Shown one piece after another: positions 33,620 to 42,964 of a DNA stretch of 64,000 nucleotides. Positions within the stretch are counted from its first letter, which is position 1; the number at the start of each line of letters is the position of its first letter. Position numbers and translations under genes: made by a program. The notes under the pieces are model-generated. The model was not told the DNA's origin. It did no database searches and saw only the letters and a list, made by a program, of their open reading frames with translations. This stretch comes from Spongiibacter thalassae (GTDB taxonomy: Bacteria > Pseudomonadota > Gammaproteobacteria > Pseudomonadales > Spongiibacteraceae). The DNA lies in the NCBI RefSeq assembly GCF_012272835.1, contig NZ_JAAWWK010000008.1, positions 39,500 through 103,499 of the forward strand, read 5' to 3'.

Positions 33620-35089
33620 TTAATCGGCCGCCACAGCCCGGCTTTGGCACCAGTGACGCAGTGCGGCCAGCTGCTCACTCATGGTGATGGATAGCGGCAC
33701 GGTGTTGCCTATTTCGCCAATAATATGGGCGCTGCTCAGCGACTCCTCCCTCGCGCGGGCGGTATAGCCAGCTGATACCACCGCCTGCTCAATTTCAGCA
33801 CCGGTAAAGCCCTCGGCGGCCTGGGCCAGGGCCGGTAGGTCAAAGCTGTTGGCGTCGTGTTCACGCTTTGCCAGGTGAATGCGGAAGATATCTTCGCGAA
33901 CAGCCTGTGAGGGAAGGTCAACGAAAAATATTTCGTCGAGTCGGCCTTTGCGGATCAGTTCCGGCGGCAGGCGCTGAATATCATTGGCGGTTGCAACCAT
34001 AAATACCGGTTTGCGCTGCTCGGCCATCCAGGTGAGCAGGGTGCCGAGTACCCGGCGGGCGGTGCCGCCGTCGTTGTCATCGGCGACAATACCTTTCTCT
34101 ATTTCGTCGATCCACAGTACGCAGGGCGACATGGTTTCAGCCAGTTTCAGTGCGTCGCGGACATTGCGCTCGGATTCGCCAAAGAACTTGTTGAACATGG
34201 CGCCCATGTCCATGCGCAGCAATGGCAGCCCCCACAATCCGGCAACAGCCTTGGCGGCAAGGCTTTTGCCTCCGCCCTGGACGCCCACCAGCATAATGCC
34301 CTTCGGAGAGTCCTTCGCGCTGCTTTGAAAGGCCTGTTCCCGCTTGCCTAGCCAGTCGCGCAGGCGGCTGAGGCCGCCGACGTTGGCGAAGTTCTCGGTG
34401 TCGTATTCAAAACTGAGTACGCCGTCCATATCCAGCAATTCAAATTTGGCTTTATTAACCACCTGAATATCCGAGTGGGTAATGGCGCCGTCGTGAAAAA
34501 TCGCGCCTCGGGCCAATTTGCGGGCGTCTTCCAGTGGCAGGCCGCGTAGATTGCTGACCAGCTTGTTCAGGGCGTCTCGGTCGGTGCGTACTTTGCGCCC
34601 CTTGGCCTTGGCGAATTCCTGGGCCTCGCGGTGTACCGCCGCGAGCAGTTTGTGATCCTCGGGCATAGACAGGGAAAACCGCGCGCTGAAACGTTTGAAT
34701 TCAGCGGGAATGGTCAGGGCATGGCTGATGAAAATCAGCCGCTTGCCGGAGCTTTCCGCCGACATGGCGATTTCTTTAATCAGCCGAATATTGAGCGGCT
34801 CGCCTTGCAGGTAGGGATGAAAGTCGCACAGCGCATAGAGCCCCGCTTCATTGCCGCTGCGGATATGACGCAATGCCACCTCGGGGGCAGCGGTGTGAGG
34901 CAGCTTGGCGGTGTTGTCGTAATCGGCGCGCTGGATGCCCTCAGTGGCCGACCAGGCGTATACCGGCAGCGCCAGCTGGATGCCGATTTTGCTCAGCAGA
35001 GCGAGGGCGCGCTGCTCTTCCCAGCTCTCGATGACAATGATGGGGATGCGCGACTCGATTATCAGACGAAGGTCGTGGGTGTTATTCAT
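33620..35089 (-). CDS. Ycf46-like AAA ATPase
   Basis: 489 residues. An N-terminal RecA-like half without clear Walker motifs (LIIESRIPIIVIESWEE opening) is followed by an active AAA module: Walker A GVQGGGKS, Walker B VLWIDEIEK, sensor ATANDIQRLPPELIRKGRLDE with arginine finger region. This arrangement is that of Ycf46/Slr0374, known in cyanobacteria for a role in CO2 response and photosynthesis, and of broadly spread bacterial homologues of unknown function. It converges on the GDCCVxC gene (15-bp gap). Confidence 0.88.
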   Translation of the reverse strand: MNNTHDLRLIIESRIPIIVIESWEEQRALALLSKIGIQLALPVYAWSATEGIQRADYDNTAKLPHTAAPEVALRHIRSGNEAGLYALCDFHPYLQGEPLNIRLIKEIAMSAESSGKRLIFISHALTIPAEFKRFSARFSLSMPEDHKLLAAVHREAQEFAKAKGRKVRTDRDALNKLVSNLRGLPLEDARKLARGAIFHDGAITHSDIQVVNKAKFELLDMDGVLSFEYDTENFANVGGLSRLRDWLGKREQAFQSSAKDSPKGIMLVGVQGGGKSLAAKAVAGLWGLPLLRMDMGAMFNKFFGESERNVRDALKLAETMSPCVLWIDEIEKGIVADDNDGGTARRVLGTLLTWMAEQRKPVFMVATANDIQRLPPELIRKGRLDEIFFVDLPSQAVREDIFRIHLAKREHDANSFDLPALAQAAEGFTGAEIEQAVVSAGYTARAREESLSSAHIIGEIGNTVPLSITMSEQLAALRHWCQSRAVAAD

Positions 35090-35327
35090 CGGCTGGCCTG
35101 GGCGTCCTTGTAGTGATTGCGTCGTTGTGACGTAACGATGACGTGGTTATGGGCAGGTGGTCGCCCGGCACCATTATGCCAATTTCGTCAGCGTGTGGGG
35201 CGGTATATTGCCGAGGGTGGTCGGGGAATGTGACGGTCTATACATGTAAGTTGACACTGAAAACTACTGCGATACAGTGAGCATCGAGAGAATTATAAGA
35301 AGTCAGGCGCGGTTGGCGTCAGGGAGA

Positions 35328-37658
35328 ATGTCTGTGAAGTTATACGTTCTAATGTCTTTGCTGGTAATGGCTATGGCAGCTTGCGGTGGCAGTTCACCCA
35401 GTGGTGGGGTATCGGCTCCCGCGCCAGAAGGCGGCGAAGTGCCTCGCGGCGATGCAACGATCAAGGTGTTGTCGAATCGGCCCGATTTATTGTCGGGCGG
35501 CGATGTGTTGCTGGAGGTTCGCCTGGCGACTGCCGAGGCCAAAGACCAGCTGATTTTGCGGCGCAATGGCGAGGATGTGACGTCTGGTCTTGAGGCGGAC
35601 CCCAATGACCCGCTGCGTCTGTTGGCACTGGTGGACGGCTTGAGTGTTGGCGAAAACACCCTCAGTGCCAATATTGGCAATAGCCTCACGGTCACCAATC
35701 ACCCCGCAGGCGGCCCGGTGTTTACCGGTCCGCACATTCAGCCCTGGCAGTGTCAGGACGGGGCTGTGGATGAGCTGTGCCACCAGCCGGTGGAATACCG
35801 CTGGCTGTACAAGTCGAGCAATTCGTCGCAGCCCGGCTTGCAGCCCTACGACCCTGAAAACCCGCCGAATGATGTGGCAATGACTACCACCGACGGCGGT
35901 GAAAGCCTGCCTTTTATTGTGCGCCAGGAAATTGGCTATCAGGCTCGGGATCAATACGTTATTTTCACCCTGCACAAACTTGACGAAGCGTGGACGCCGG
36001 CCCAGCCCCAATCCCAGTGGAATCGACGGTTGCTGGTGACCCATGGCGGCAACTGCCGAGCGAACTACGACACCAGCTCCGCACGCACCGATGACTATGC
36101 CGGAACCATTCCCGGCAACCCGGCCATCGAACAGTCTTATATAACGGCCCTGAGCCTGGGTTGGTCGGTGCTGTCCACGGCCCAATTGAATCTTGGTCAC
36201 AACTGTAATCTGAGCTATCAGGCGGAGTCGCTGATGATGGCCAAGGAGCGCTTTGTCGAACAATACGGAGAGTTGCGCTACACGGTGGGCACCGGGTGTT
36301 CCGGCGGGGCGATTACCCAGAATATGATCGCCAATGCCTACCCGGGTTTGTATCAGGGTTTATTGACCACCTGTACATACCCGGACGTGATGAGCACGGC
36401 TACTCAGTTTGCCGACTACCACATGCTGTTGCGCTATTTCCGCACCAGTACCGAAAGTGTGCAGAATCCCCAGAACCCCGATCAGTTGTTTGTTGCCCGC
36501 GATGGCACCTCGTACACGGTGAGCCAGCAGAATGAAATCTACGGCCACGTCAACGGCATCGTCAATGCGTCGCTGGCTGACACGGCGCTGTTTGCCGAGG
36601 CGGTTCAGCCAGCTTCCGAGTGCGGCGGCGTCAGCGCCGAGGAGCGCTTTCATCAAACCGACAATCCGACCGGTGTGCGCTGTGATGTGCTCACCTTTAT
36701 GGAAAACATGATCGGCGAGCGCGAGCGCTTTCCTGCAGAGGATCCCCGCGACCGTTGGTCGCAGTTGGAGAAAGATCTGGGTTATGCCTTTGCCGGCTTT
36801 CCCCTTGGAAACGAGGGTGTTCAGTATGGCCTGATTCCCCTGCGGGAAGGATTGATAACCCCGGCGCAGTTTGTTGCCCTGAATACCGGTATCGGTGGCC
36901 TTGATCCCAGCCTGAATGTGACCACAGAGCGCTTGAAAGCGGATTATCCAGCGCTGCCCAATGCCTATCGCACCGGCATACTGAACACCATTGTTAATAT
37001 GGACACCGTGCCGATTATCAATATGACTGGCCCCGATCCGGGGGCGGCCCACGACAGTGTGCACGGATACTGGGTGCGCTGGCGGCTGGAACGGGAATTT
37101 GGGCACCGGGATAATTTCGTACACTGGGGCGGCCCTACGGCACTGATTGGCGACCCCAATTTTATGAATGAGTCGCTGTTGGCGATGGCTGAGTGGCTGG
37201 ATGCCATTGAATCAGATACCAGTGATACACCTTTGGCGCAAAAAGTGATCGCTAACAAACCCGCTACCGTTCAGGACCGCTGCGGCGATGCCGAAGGCGA
37301 AATGTGCTCTGAAGAAGCGATGATGGTGTATGGCACTCCGCGCACCCAGGCGGGTGACGACAGGTTTGGCGATCAGGTGCAGTGTCAGCTGCGCCCCTTT
37401 AGTCGCAACGACGATTACGGGCTGGGTAACCTGGTATGGCAGGAGGCCGACTGGCAGCGGTTGGAACAAACCTTTGCCACAGGGGTATGTGACTGGTCAA
37501 AGCGGCCACAGGCCTGGCAGCCCACCATAACCTGGTTGAAATACCACGACGACAAGGGCGATATGATTACCGGTGGTGAGCAGATGTCACCCGCGGCGTT
37601 TCCCGCGGGCTGGGCCAGCCCCGCGTTTGCCAAAACCTGGGAGCCGGGCTGGCAGTAA
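35328..37658 (+). CDS. large lipoprotein of DUF6351 type, possible alpha/beta hydrolase
   Basis: 776 residues from the ATG at 35328, chosen for the AGGGAG site and the lipoprotein signal peptide that starts there (LLVMAMAAC lipobox); a GTG at 35277 is an alternative. After the lipobox comes a Ser/Gly/Pro linker, a beta-rich domain, and a long catalytic-like domain. The latter holds GCSGG with Ser325, a G-x-S-x-G nucleophile elbow, and an HGGNC stretch as in oxyanion-hole loops. DUF6351 proteins are large secreted or lipid-anchored hydrolase-like proteins of unknown substrate. Convergent with the glutaredoxin-like gene, 5 bp apart. Confidence 0.75.
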   Translation: MSVKLYVLMSLLVMAMAACGGSSPSGGVSAPAPEGGEVPRGDATIKVLSNRPDLLSGGDVLLEVRLATAEAKDQLILRRNGEDVTSGLEADPNDPLRLLALVDGLSVGENTLSANIGNSLTVTNHPAGGPVFTGPHIQPWQCQDGAVDELCHQPVEYRWLYKSSNSSQPGLQPYDPENPPNDVAMTTTDGGESLPFIVRQEIGYQARDQYVIFTLHKLDEAWTPAQPQSQWNRRLLVTHGGNCRANYDTSSARTDDYAGTIPGNPAIEQSYITALSLGWSVLSTAQLNLGHNCNLSYQAESLMMAKERFVEQYGELRYTVGTGCSGGAITQNMIANAYPGLYQGLLTTCTYPDVMSTATQFADYHMLLRYFRTSTESVQNPQNPDQLFVARDGTSYTVSQQNEIYGHVNGIVNASLADTALFAEAVQPASECGGVSAEERFHQTDNPTGVRCDVLTFMENMIGERERFPAEDPRDRWSQLEKDLGYAFAGFPLGNEGVQYGLIPLREGLITPAQFVALNTGIGGLDPSLNVTTERLKADYPALPNAYRTGILNTIVNMDTVPIINMTGPDPGAAHDSVHGYWVRWRLEREFGHRDNFVHWGGPTALIGDPNFMNESLLAMAEWLDAIESDTSDTPLAQKVIANKPATVQDRCGDAEGEMCSEEAMMVYGTPRTQAGDDRFGDQVQCQLRPFSRNDDYGLGNLVWQEADWQRLEQTFATGVCDWSKRPQAWQPTITWLKYHDDKGDMITGGEQMSPAAFPAGWASPAFAKTWEPGWQ

Positions 37659-37663
37659 GCCTG

Positions 37664-38005
37664 TTACTGCTCGAACTGACGGATGACCTCAGCGGACTCC
37701 GGGCGCACTGTCAGGGTGCCGCTGACATCCACCACTGGCAGGTTATAGCGTTTGGTGGAAATGCCTGCCGCGTACATTTTGCCGTGGAGTTTGCTCGCGG
37801 TAGCGGTGTCCTCCAGGTTGTTGTAATTAAAGGCAATATTGGCCTTCTTCAGGTCAGTAATCATTCGTTGGGTATACCAGCAGGTGTCCGTGCCGTACAC
37901 CGAGATATAGGGCTTGTCGAATTCCGGTTCAATACTGCCCTGCTGGGCCAGAGCGGGTTGTAAACCCAGTAGCAAAAGTGCCGCCAGTGCGATGAGCTTG
38001 TTCAT
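37664..38005 (-). CDS. exported glutaredoxin-like protein
   Basis: 113 residues. Signal peptide 1-20 (LALLLLGLQPALA), then a glutaredoxin fold with the active site C-W-Y-T (Cys42 to Thr45), a cis-Pro loop NLPVVDVSG and no second active-site Cys. It is thus a monothiol form and, unusually, exported to the periplasm. It could handle thiol repair of the envelope. Start ATG 38005 fits the signal peptide; a longer frame to 38212 has no leader. Lies downstream of the ABC exporter (80 bp) in the same direction. Confidence 0.8.
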   Translation of the reverse strand: MNKLIALAALLLLGLQPALAQQGSIEPEFDKPYISVYGTDTCWYTQRMITDLKKANIAFNYNNLEDTATASKLHGKMYAAGISTKRYNLPVVDVSGTLTVRPESAEVIRQFEQ

Positions 38006-38084
38006 GTTGCGCCTCGTCGATAAATGAATGACTTGTGTGTGATGCCGCGGTGCGGCTTGCCTGTTGCCTCTACCGCGCGTCGTA

Positions 38085-39875
38085 TCAATCGTTGTCGTGC
38101 CGTTGCTGCACAGCCCACAGGTGGGCATAGTGTCCTCTTGCTGCGAGCAGATCTTCGTGTCGCCCCTGTTCGACAACTCTGCCTTCGTCCAATACCAGAA
38201 TAGCGTCAGCATCGACGATCGTCGACAAGCGATGGGCTATGACCAACATGCTGTGATTGCGGGAAATGTCGCGGATGGCGTCGAGTATGGCACGCTCCGA
38301 ACTGCTGTCGAGGGAGGATGTGGCCTCATCGAAGACGATTATGGGCGCGTCCTTGAGAATCGCACGGGCGATGGCAACCCGCTGTTTTTCGCCGCCAGAC
38401 AGCTTCAGGCCGCGCTCACCCACCAGGGTGTCTGCACCTTTCGGCAGGCTGGCAATAAAACCGTCGAGGTGGGCCATGCGGATGGCCTTGTCAACTTCCC
38501 CGTCAGTGGCGGCGGGACGACCGTAGCGAATATTGTCGCGAATACTCTGGTTGAACAACACTGTGTCCTGGGGAACGATGCCGAGACAGGCCCGCAGTGA
38601 GTGCTGGCTAACCTGACTGATGTCCTGATCGTCTATTAAAATTCGGCCACCACTGGTGTCGTAAAAGCGGAACAGCAGCTTGAGAATCGTGGACTTGCCC
38701 GCGCCGCTGCTGCCGACGATGGCGAGCTTGTGTCGGGGCGGCAGAGTAAAACTGACATCCCTGAGTATGGCGCGGTCGTCGGTGTAGTTGAAGCGCACTT
38801 GGTCGAAGCGCAATTCGCCCTTGCTTACCTTGAGGTCGGGGGCGCTATCGCGGTCGCGGACTCGGGGTTGCTGGCGCAACAGGGCAAACATGGCTTCGAT
38901 GTTGGCCATCGAGCCCTTCATTTCCCGGTAGACAAAACCGAGAAAATTCAGCGGCATAAAAATCTGCATCATAAAGGCATTGATGAGAACAAAGTCGCCG
39001 ATGCTCATCTCGCCGCCGAGGGTATGTTTGGCGGCGAGCATCATTGCTGCGGTGAGGGCGGTAGCAATGATAAGCGCTTGCCCGGCGTTCAGGGCAAACA
39101 GGCTCAGGCGATTCTGGCGTCGCGCCTGTTCCCAGTTTTCCAGTTCACTGTCGTAGGCCTGGGCTTCGTACTGCTCATTGCCAAAATATTTAACCGTTTC
39201 AAAATTCAGCAGACTGTCTACCGCGCGACTGCTGCTGCGAGATTCGGCGGCGTTGGCCCGGCGGATAAAGCCGGTGCGCCACTCGGTGGCCCACACTGAA
39301 AACGCGACATAGCTGACTACTGCGACAAGCACGATCAGTGCGTAATAAACACTGTATTGCCAGCCCAGTAGTACCACCACCATGCCGATTTCAATAAAGG
39401 TGGGCACGATATTAAACACCATAAATCTCAGCAGAAAGCTGATGCCGTTGGTGCCCCGTTCAATATCCCGGGACAGCCCCCCGGTGCGTCGGTTCAGGTG
39501 GAACTCCAGGTCCAGTGTGTGCAAATGCTTGAACACGGTCAGGCCAATACTGCGCATGGCGCGTTCGGTCACGCGACCAAAAATCGTGTCGCGCAATTCG
39601 CCAAACAGCACGTTGGCAAAGCGCAGGCCACCGTAGGCCAGCAGCAGGGCAACTGGCACCAGAGTCAGACTGTTGGTGCCACTGGTGTCGAGAAAATCGA
39701 CGATGTGTTTCAGTGCGAAGGGGAGACCGACGCTGGCTACCTTCGCCGCAACCAGACATAGCAGGGCGAGCAATATGCGCGGCAGATGGTTGCGTAGATA
39801 AGGCGTCAGCTCACGCAGGGTGGCCCAGCTGACAGGCTGGTTTTCATCGTAGTTACTGTGGCCGTGTCCCCGCAT
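38085..39875 (-). CDS. Atm1/HMT-type ABC transporter (fused permease and ATPase)
   Basis: 596 residues. An N-terminal six-helix exporter domain has the family-typical LHTLDLEFHLNRRTGGLSRD and RGTNGISFLLRF. The C-terminal ATPase has Walker A GSSGAGKS, signature LSGGEKQRVAIARA and Walker B IIVFDEATSSLD. Atm1-type exporters move glutathione-linked iron-sulfur or heavy-metal species across the inner membrane. The gene joins directly to the DUF3301 gene (1-bp gap) and lies near merC-like genes, in keeping with metal handling. Confidence 0.92.
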   Translation of the reverse strand: MRGHGHSNYDENQPVSWATLRELTPYLRNHLPRILLALLCLVAAKVASVGLPFALKHIVDFLDTSGTNSLTLVPVALLLAYGGLRFANVLFGELRDTIFGRVTERAMRSIGLTVFKHLHTLDLEFHLNRRTGGLSRDIERGTNGISFLLRFMVFNIVPTFIEIGMVVVLLGWQYSVYYALIVLVAVVSYVAFSVWATEWRTGFIRRANAAESRSSSRAVDSLLNFETVKYFGNEQYEAQAYDSELENWEQARRQNRLSLFALNAGQALIIATALTAAMMLAAKHTLGGEMSIGDFVLINAFMMQIFMPLNFLGFVYREMKGSMANIEAMFALLRQQPRVRDRDSAPDLKVSKGELRFDQVRFNYTDDRAILRDVSFTLPPRHKLAIVGSSGAGKSTILKLLFRFYDTSGGRILIDDQDISQVSQHSLRACLGIVPQDTVLFNQSIRDNIRYGRPAATDGEVDKAIRMAHLDGFIASLPKGADTLVGERGLKLSGGEKQRVAIARAILKDAPIIVFDEATSSLDSSSERAILDAIRDISRNHSMLVIAHRLSTIVDADAILVLDEGRVVEQGRHEDLLAARGHYAHLWAVQQRHDND

Positions 39876-40208
39876 TCAGTGCAGTCTCTCGTCGGGCAGG
39901 CGGTAGGCCTGAAGGTGGATGGATTCGGTGTATTGGCCAAGCAGAATAATGCGGCCCTGGTAGCGCTCGTCGCCCAGTGAACTGAACTCGAAGTGATAGC
40001 GTCGCCAGAATTTCAGCTCGCCCTGTGGATTGCGCTTTAGCCACAGGGCGCGCAGGGCGACATTGTCGTCGAGCAGTTGCAGGCCTTGATTTTTCAGGTG
40101 ATGACGTACGGCGATCAGCGCTCGCTCGCGAGCGCCAAGGCTGCTCCAGGTTAATAGCAGGGCGGCAAACACCAATAAAAGCAGCAGGAGGTCACTGAGT
40201 TCCAGCAC
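39876..40208 (-). CDS. DUF3301 family small membrane protein
   Basis: 110 residues. One N-terminal membrane helix (LSDLLLLLLVFAALLLTW) and a soluble domain with the DUF3301 pattern (REXALIAVRHHLKNQGLQLLDDNVAL, WRRYHFEFSS). Function unknown. It ends 1 bp before the ABC exporter start, so they are likely co-transcribed. Confidence 0.85.
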   Translation of the reverse strand: MLELSDLLLLLLVFAALLLTWSSLGARERALIAVRHHLKNQGLQLLDDNVALRALWLKRNPQGELKFWRRYHFEFSSLGDERYQGRIILLGQYTESIHLQAYRLPDERLH

Positions 40209-40246
40209 GGCAGAGGTCTCGCGGAAAAAGGGTTAACCGGGGTGGA

Positions 40247-40546
40247 CTAGAAAATCCACGCGAGCATCAGCCAGAAGATAAGGAAAAAGCTGAAAAATCC
40301 GCCGAGGATAAATTGCAGTTCACCCAGCAGACCGTCGCCCGCCGCTACGGCAAAGACGACCAGGGTAATCACCGTCACAAAGAAAGAGATGACGGCGGCA
40401 TCACGCATTCCCAAGCCGGGGGCGAAATGGGTGTCGATAAAGCCGCTGAGCAGGGGCATCGTCAAGGCCACTGCCAGCCCCAGCAATACCAGCAAGGCGG
40501 CAACAACCGCCAGCATCTTCAGGCTTTTTTGCTGGTCTTCGGTCAT
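40247..40546 (-). CDS. small hypothetical membrane protein
   Basis: 99 residues with three hydrophobic helices (about 10-32, 48-70 and 76-98) and no charged catalytic motif. I do not recognise the family. It lies between the PH-domain gene (1 bp away) and DUF3301 (38 bp), all on the minus strand, so it probably belongs to the same transcript as a membrane accessory protein. Confidence 0.7.
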   Translation of the reverse strand: MTEDQQKSLKMLAVVAALLVLLGLAVALTMPLLSGFIDTHFAPGLGMRDAAVISFFVTVITLVVFAVAAGDGLLGELQFILGGFFSFFLIFWLMLAWIF

Positions 40547-40547
40547 T

Positions 40548-40925
40548 TCAACCCTCGGCCTGTGAGGATTTTACCAAATCGCGAAACACTTCGGGTCGCG
40601 GCATGCCGCTAACCTGAACTTCGGCGGTGTCGCCAGCGGTATAAATCGCCAGGGTGCCAACCCCGAAGATGCGGTTCATAAAGGACTGGCTGATTTTAAC
40701 GGTACGGATGCCGGAGACATTCAGTTCGGTGCGATCCTTGCTGAGCAGGCCCTGCTCGAGAATCACCTCGTTGTCGTTAATTTCCAGCTTGGTGGCCTTG
40801 CACTTCATATACCAGTACAAAAGAATCAGAATGCCGATGCCCACGGCACAGAGTAAGACGCAAAGAATGAAGCTAAAGGGCTTGTTGCGGAACATGGCGG
40901 GATGTTCAGAATAGGCTTGGCTCAA
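40548..40925 (-). CDS. bacterial PH (DUF304-type) domain membrane protein
   Basis: 125 residues. A membrane segment (about 17-38) is followed by a small beta-rich domain ending in a helix, with CKATKLEINDNEVILEQGLLSKDRTELN, which matches the YdbS/bPH2 pattern of bacterial PH domains. These are membrane-linked and of unknown ligand. An internal ATG (MFRNKPF, residue 11) could also be the start. Confidence 0.8.
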   Translation of the reverse strand: MSQAYSEHPAMFRNKPFSFILCVLLCAVGIGILILLYWYMKCKATKLEINDNEVILEQGLLSKDRTELNVSGIRTVKISQSFMNRIFGVGTLAIYTAGDTAEVQVSGMPRPEVFRDLVKSSQAEG

Positions 40926-40994
40926 CGTCAGTCTCTCTTTATATCGGAAGTTTTTGTCATTCTACACACAAAACCGCATTCGCGGCACCGCGAG

Positions 40995-41471
40995 TCACTT
41001 TGCCAGGCTGATGCTGGGGGAGGGGATGACCGCGGCGCCGTAGCAGTGTTTGAATTCCTCCGGCATACGCCGAGCGCGACCGCTGCTGAGTTTTATGCTC
41101 ACCAGTTGCCACTTGGCCCGTAGCAGGGTGTGCCCATCCCGGTGGCGGACAAGCTGGAAGCGGCGCTCCATTGTCAGGCGATTATCGCAGGCTGTGAGCC
41201 ACGTGCCCATGATGCAGGGCTCGCCGAGGTAGGTGGCACCAATGTAGTCATATTCGGCATGGCGGATAACCATTGCAGCGTCCAACTCCCGGTAATGGTC
41301 GAGGTTTAGGCCCAGTGCGACGGAGTGCGCCCAGCCGACCTGTTGGCACCAGTTCACATACACAGAATTGTTGGTGTGTCCCAAACCATCGATATCTTTC
41401 TCTTCGACAATCAGGGCCTGACAGAAGGGGGTGGGTAAGTCCCACTGGAAATCGAAATTATCGGGCTGCAT
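40995..41471 (-). CDS. acyl-CoA thioesterase (4HBT, YbgC-like hotdog fold)
   Basis: 158 residues. The 4-hydroxybenzoyl-CoA-type hotdog signature is visible as DGLGHTNNSVYVNWCQQVGW, with the Asp/His-rich loop near residue 28-35. It cleaves acyl-CoA thioesters in the cytoplasm. The REP-like repeats begin 94 bp upstream of its start. Fits the acyl-CoA, ligase and wax synthase genes in the window. Exact chain length unknown. Confidence 0.87.
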   Translation of the reverse strand: MQPDNFDFQWDLPTPFCQALIVEEKDIDGLGHTNNSVYVNWCQQVGWAHSVALGLNLDHYRELDAAMVIRHAEYDYIGATYLGEPCIMGTWLTACDNRLTMERRFQLVRHRDGHTLLRAKWQLVSIKLSSGRARRMPEEFKHCYGAAVIPSPSISLAK

Positions 41472-41565
41472 GGCTCGCCTTTAGCGTGTGAAGATCGGGG
41501 CGGATCGGGTATTGCCGTGGCGGCTATTATCCCGACTCTGTCACTCATCGCAAACCGGCTCTGGT

Positions 41566-41656
41566 TCGCCAGCAGGGCTGGCTCCTACAGGGGTTGGTAT
41601 TCTAGTGCGGGCGCTCCGGTGTGTTTTAGTAGAAGCTTGCCCCGCAAGCGAACGGT
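41566..41656. repeat. REP-like repeat, copy 1
   Basis: 91-bp unit opening with TCGCCAGCAGGGCTGGCTCC and closing with AGCTTGCCCCGCAAGCGAA. The ends are inverted versions of a Pseudomonas-type REP pair (a GTAGGAGC-like core next to GCAAGC/TTGC palindromes). About 85 percent identical by eye to copy 2 at 41688. Confidence 0.75.
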
Positions 41657-41687
41657 GACTGTTTTCTGATACCTAACTATGTTGAGC

Positions 41688-41779
41688 TCGCCAGCAGGGT
41701 TGGTTCCTACAGGGGTGGTATTCCAGTGCGGGCGCTCCGGTGCGTTGTTTTGTGGGAGCTTGCCCTGCAAGCGAATGGT
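41688..41779. repeat. REP-like repeat, copy 2
   Basis: 92-bp direct repeat of the unit at 41566. It differs by a handful of substitutions and small indels and reaches to 2 bp before the stop of the histone-deacetylase-like gene, so it may act as its 3' structure. The shared core GTGCGGGCGCTCCGGTG is identical in both. Confidence 0.75.
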
Positions 41780-41780
41780 T

Positions 41781-42701
41781 TCACCCGAGCCGAGCAAAAC
41801 ACCGCTGGGCTTCTTCCACCACGATACTGTGCCGAGCGACCAGCGCCGGGCGGTCGTCGTCGTAGCCACCACCGATGACGGTGGCCACCGGGATGGTGCG
41901 GCGTGTACAAGTCTCCAGCACCAGACGATCCCGTTGTCGAAGTCCGGCGAGGCTGATATTGAGCAAGCCCAGCGGGTCGCCCTGGTAGATATCGACCCCG
42001 GCGTCGTACAGTACAATATCGGGTTTCACCTGATCGAGACAGTGGTTCAGGGTGCGTTCGACAATCTCCAGGTATTCGTCATCGCCACAGCCTTTAGTGA
42101 CTTCTACATCCAGGTCGCTGGTGGCCTTGTTTGCGGGGAAGTTCTTGTCGCAATGAATGGAGCAGGTAAATGCCTCGGGGGTTTCGGCGAGAATAGTTGC
42201 AGTGCCATCCCCCTGGTGCACGTCGCAATCAAAAATCAACACACGTTGCACGCGACCCTGGTTGAGCAGGCCGAGTGCTGCAACGGCGAGGTCATTAAAG
42301 GCGCAAAAGCCCGAGCCGAAGTCCCGGTGGGCGTGGTGGGTGCCCCCGGCAAGGTGGCAGGCGATGCCGTGGCGCAGTGCGAGCTGGGCGGTAAGCAGGG
42401 TGCCGTTGGGGGCGACCCAGCTGCGCTTTATCAAGCCTTCACTCCAGGGGAGGCCCAACCGGCGCAGCGCCTTGGTGTCGAGGGAATTGTGGGTGAATGC
42501 GTCGATATAGTGCGGACAATGGGCCAGAGACATCAGTTCTACCCGAGCTCTCCCGGGGCGGAATAGATTGGAGCGGTGTAAAATTCCCTTTTGACTCAGT
42601 AGTTCACTGAGAAGGGCGAACTTCTCCATGGGAAAGCGATGCTTGCTGGCGAAGGGGAAGCTGTACTCCGGGTGGCTGACCAGAGGAACGTAATGGCTCA
42701 C
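41781..42701 (-). CDS. histone deacetylase family amidohydrolase
   Basis: 306 residues from a GTG at 42701 with AAGGG ten bases upstream; a TTG further up at 42734 has no site. It shows the class II HDAC-type metal site: GGTHHAHRDFGSGFCAFNDLAV (His pair and Asp) and FDCDVHQGDGTA (Asp-x-His zinc ligands). Bacterial members deacetylate polyamines, acetoin or other small amides. The stop lies inside 2 bp of repeat copy 2. Neighbours give no substrate hint. Confidence 0.9.
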   Translation of the reverse strand: MSHYVPLVSHPEYSFPFASKHRFPMEKFALLSELLSQKGILHRSNLFRPGRARVELMSLAHCPHYIDAFTHNSLDTKALRRLGLPWSEGLIKRSWVAPNGTLLTAQLALRHGIACHLAGGTHHAHRDFGSGFCAFNDLAVAALGLLNQGRVQRVLIFDCDVHQGDGTATILAETPEAFTCSIHCDKNFPANKATSDLDVEVTKGCGDDEYLEIVERTLNHCLDQVKPDIVLYDAGVDIYQGDPLGLLNISLAGLRQRDRLVLETCTRRTIPVATVIGGGYDDDRPALVARHSIVVEEAQRCFARLG

Positions 42702-42964
42702 GTAACGGGCACCCTTAAGTGACCCAGCGCACAAAATGGGCAGGGTGTTGAGTGAAATTTAATCACTTTCCGGTATATTCCCAGGTTGCGTAATTTTAAT
42801 AAGTAATTGTACCTAGGGTGTTTCGTCTCGCAATCTTTGTGTAACATCCCCTTCTTTATACGCTAAGGCCCTAATTTTATTGGGGATAGTGCAGCATTAG
42901 CGGGCGTTGGCGGCATAGTTTCTGCATTGCCAGCCCCATGAAAAAGGCGAAAACAGGTTGCAGT

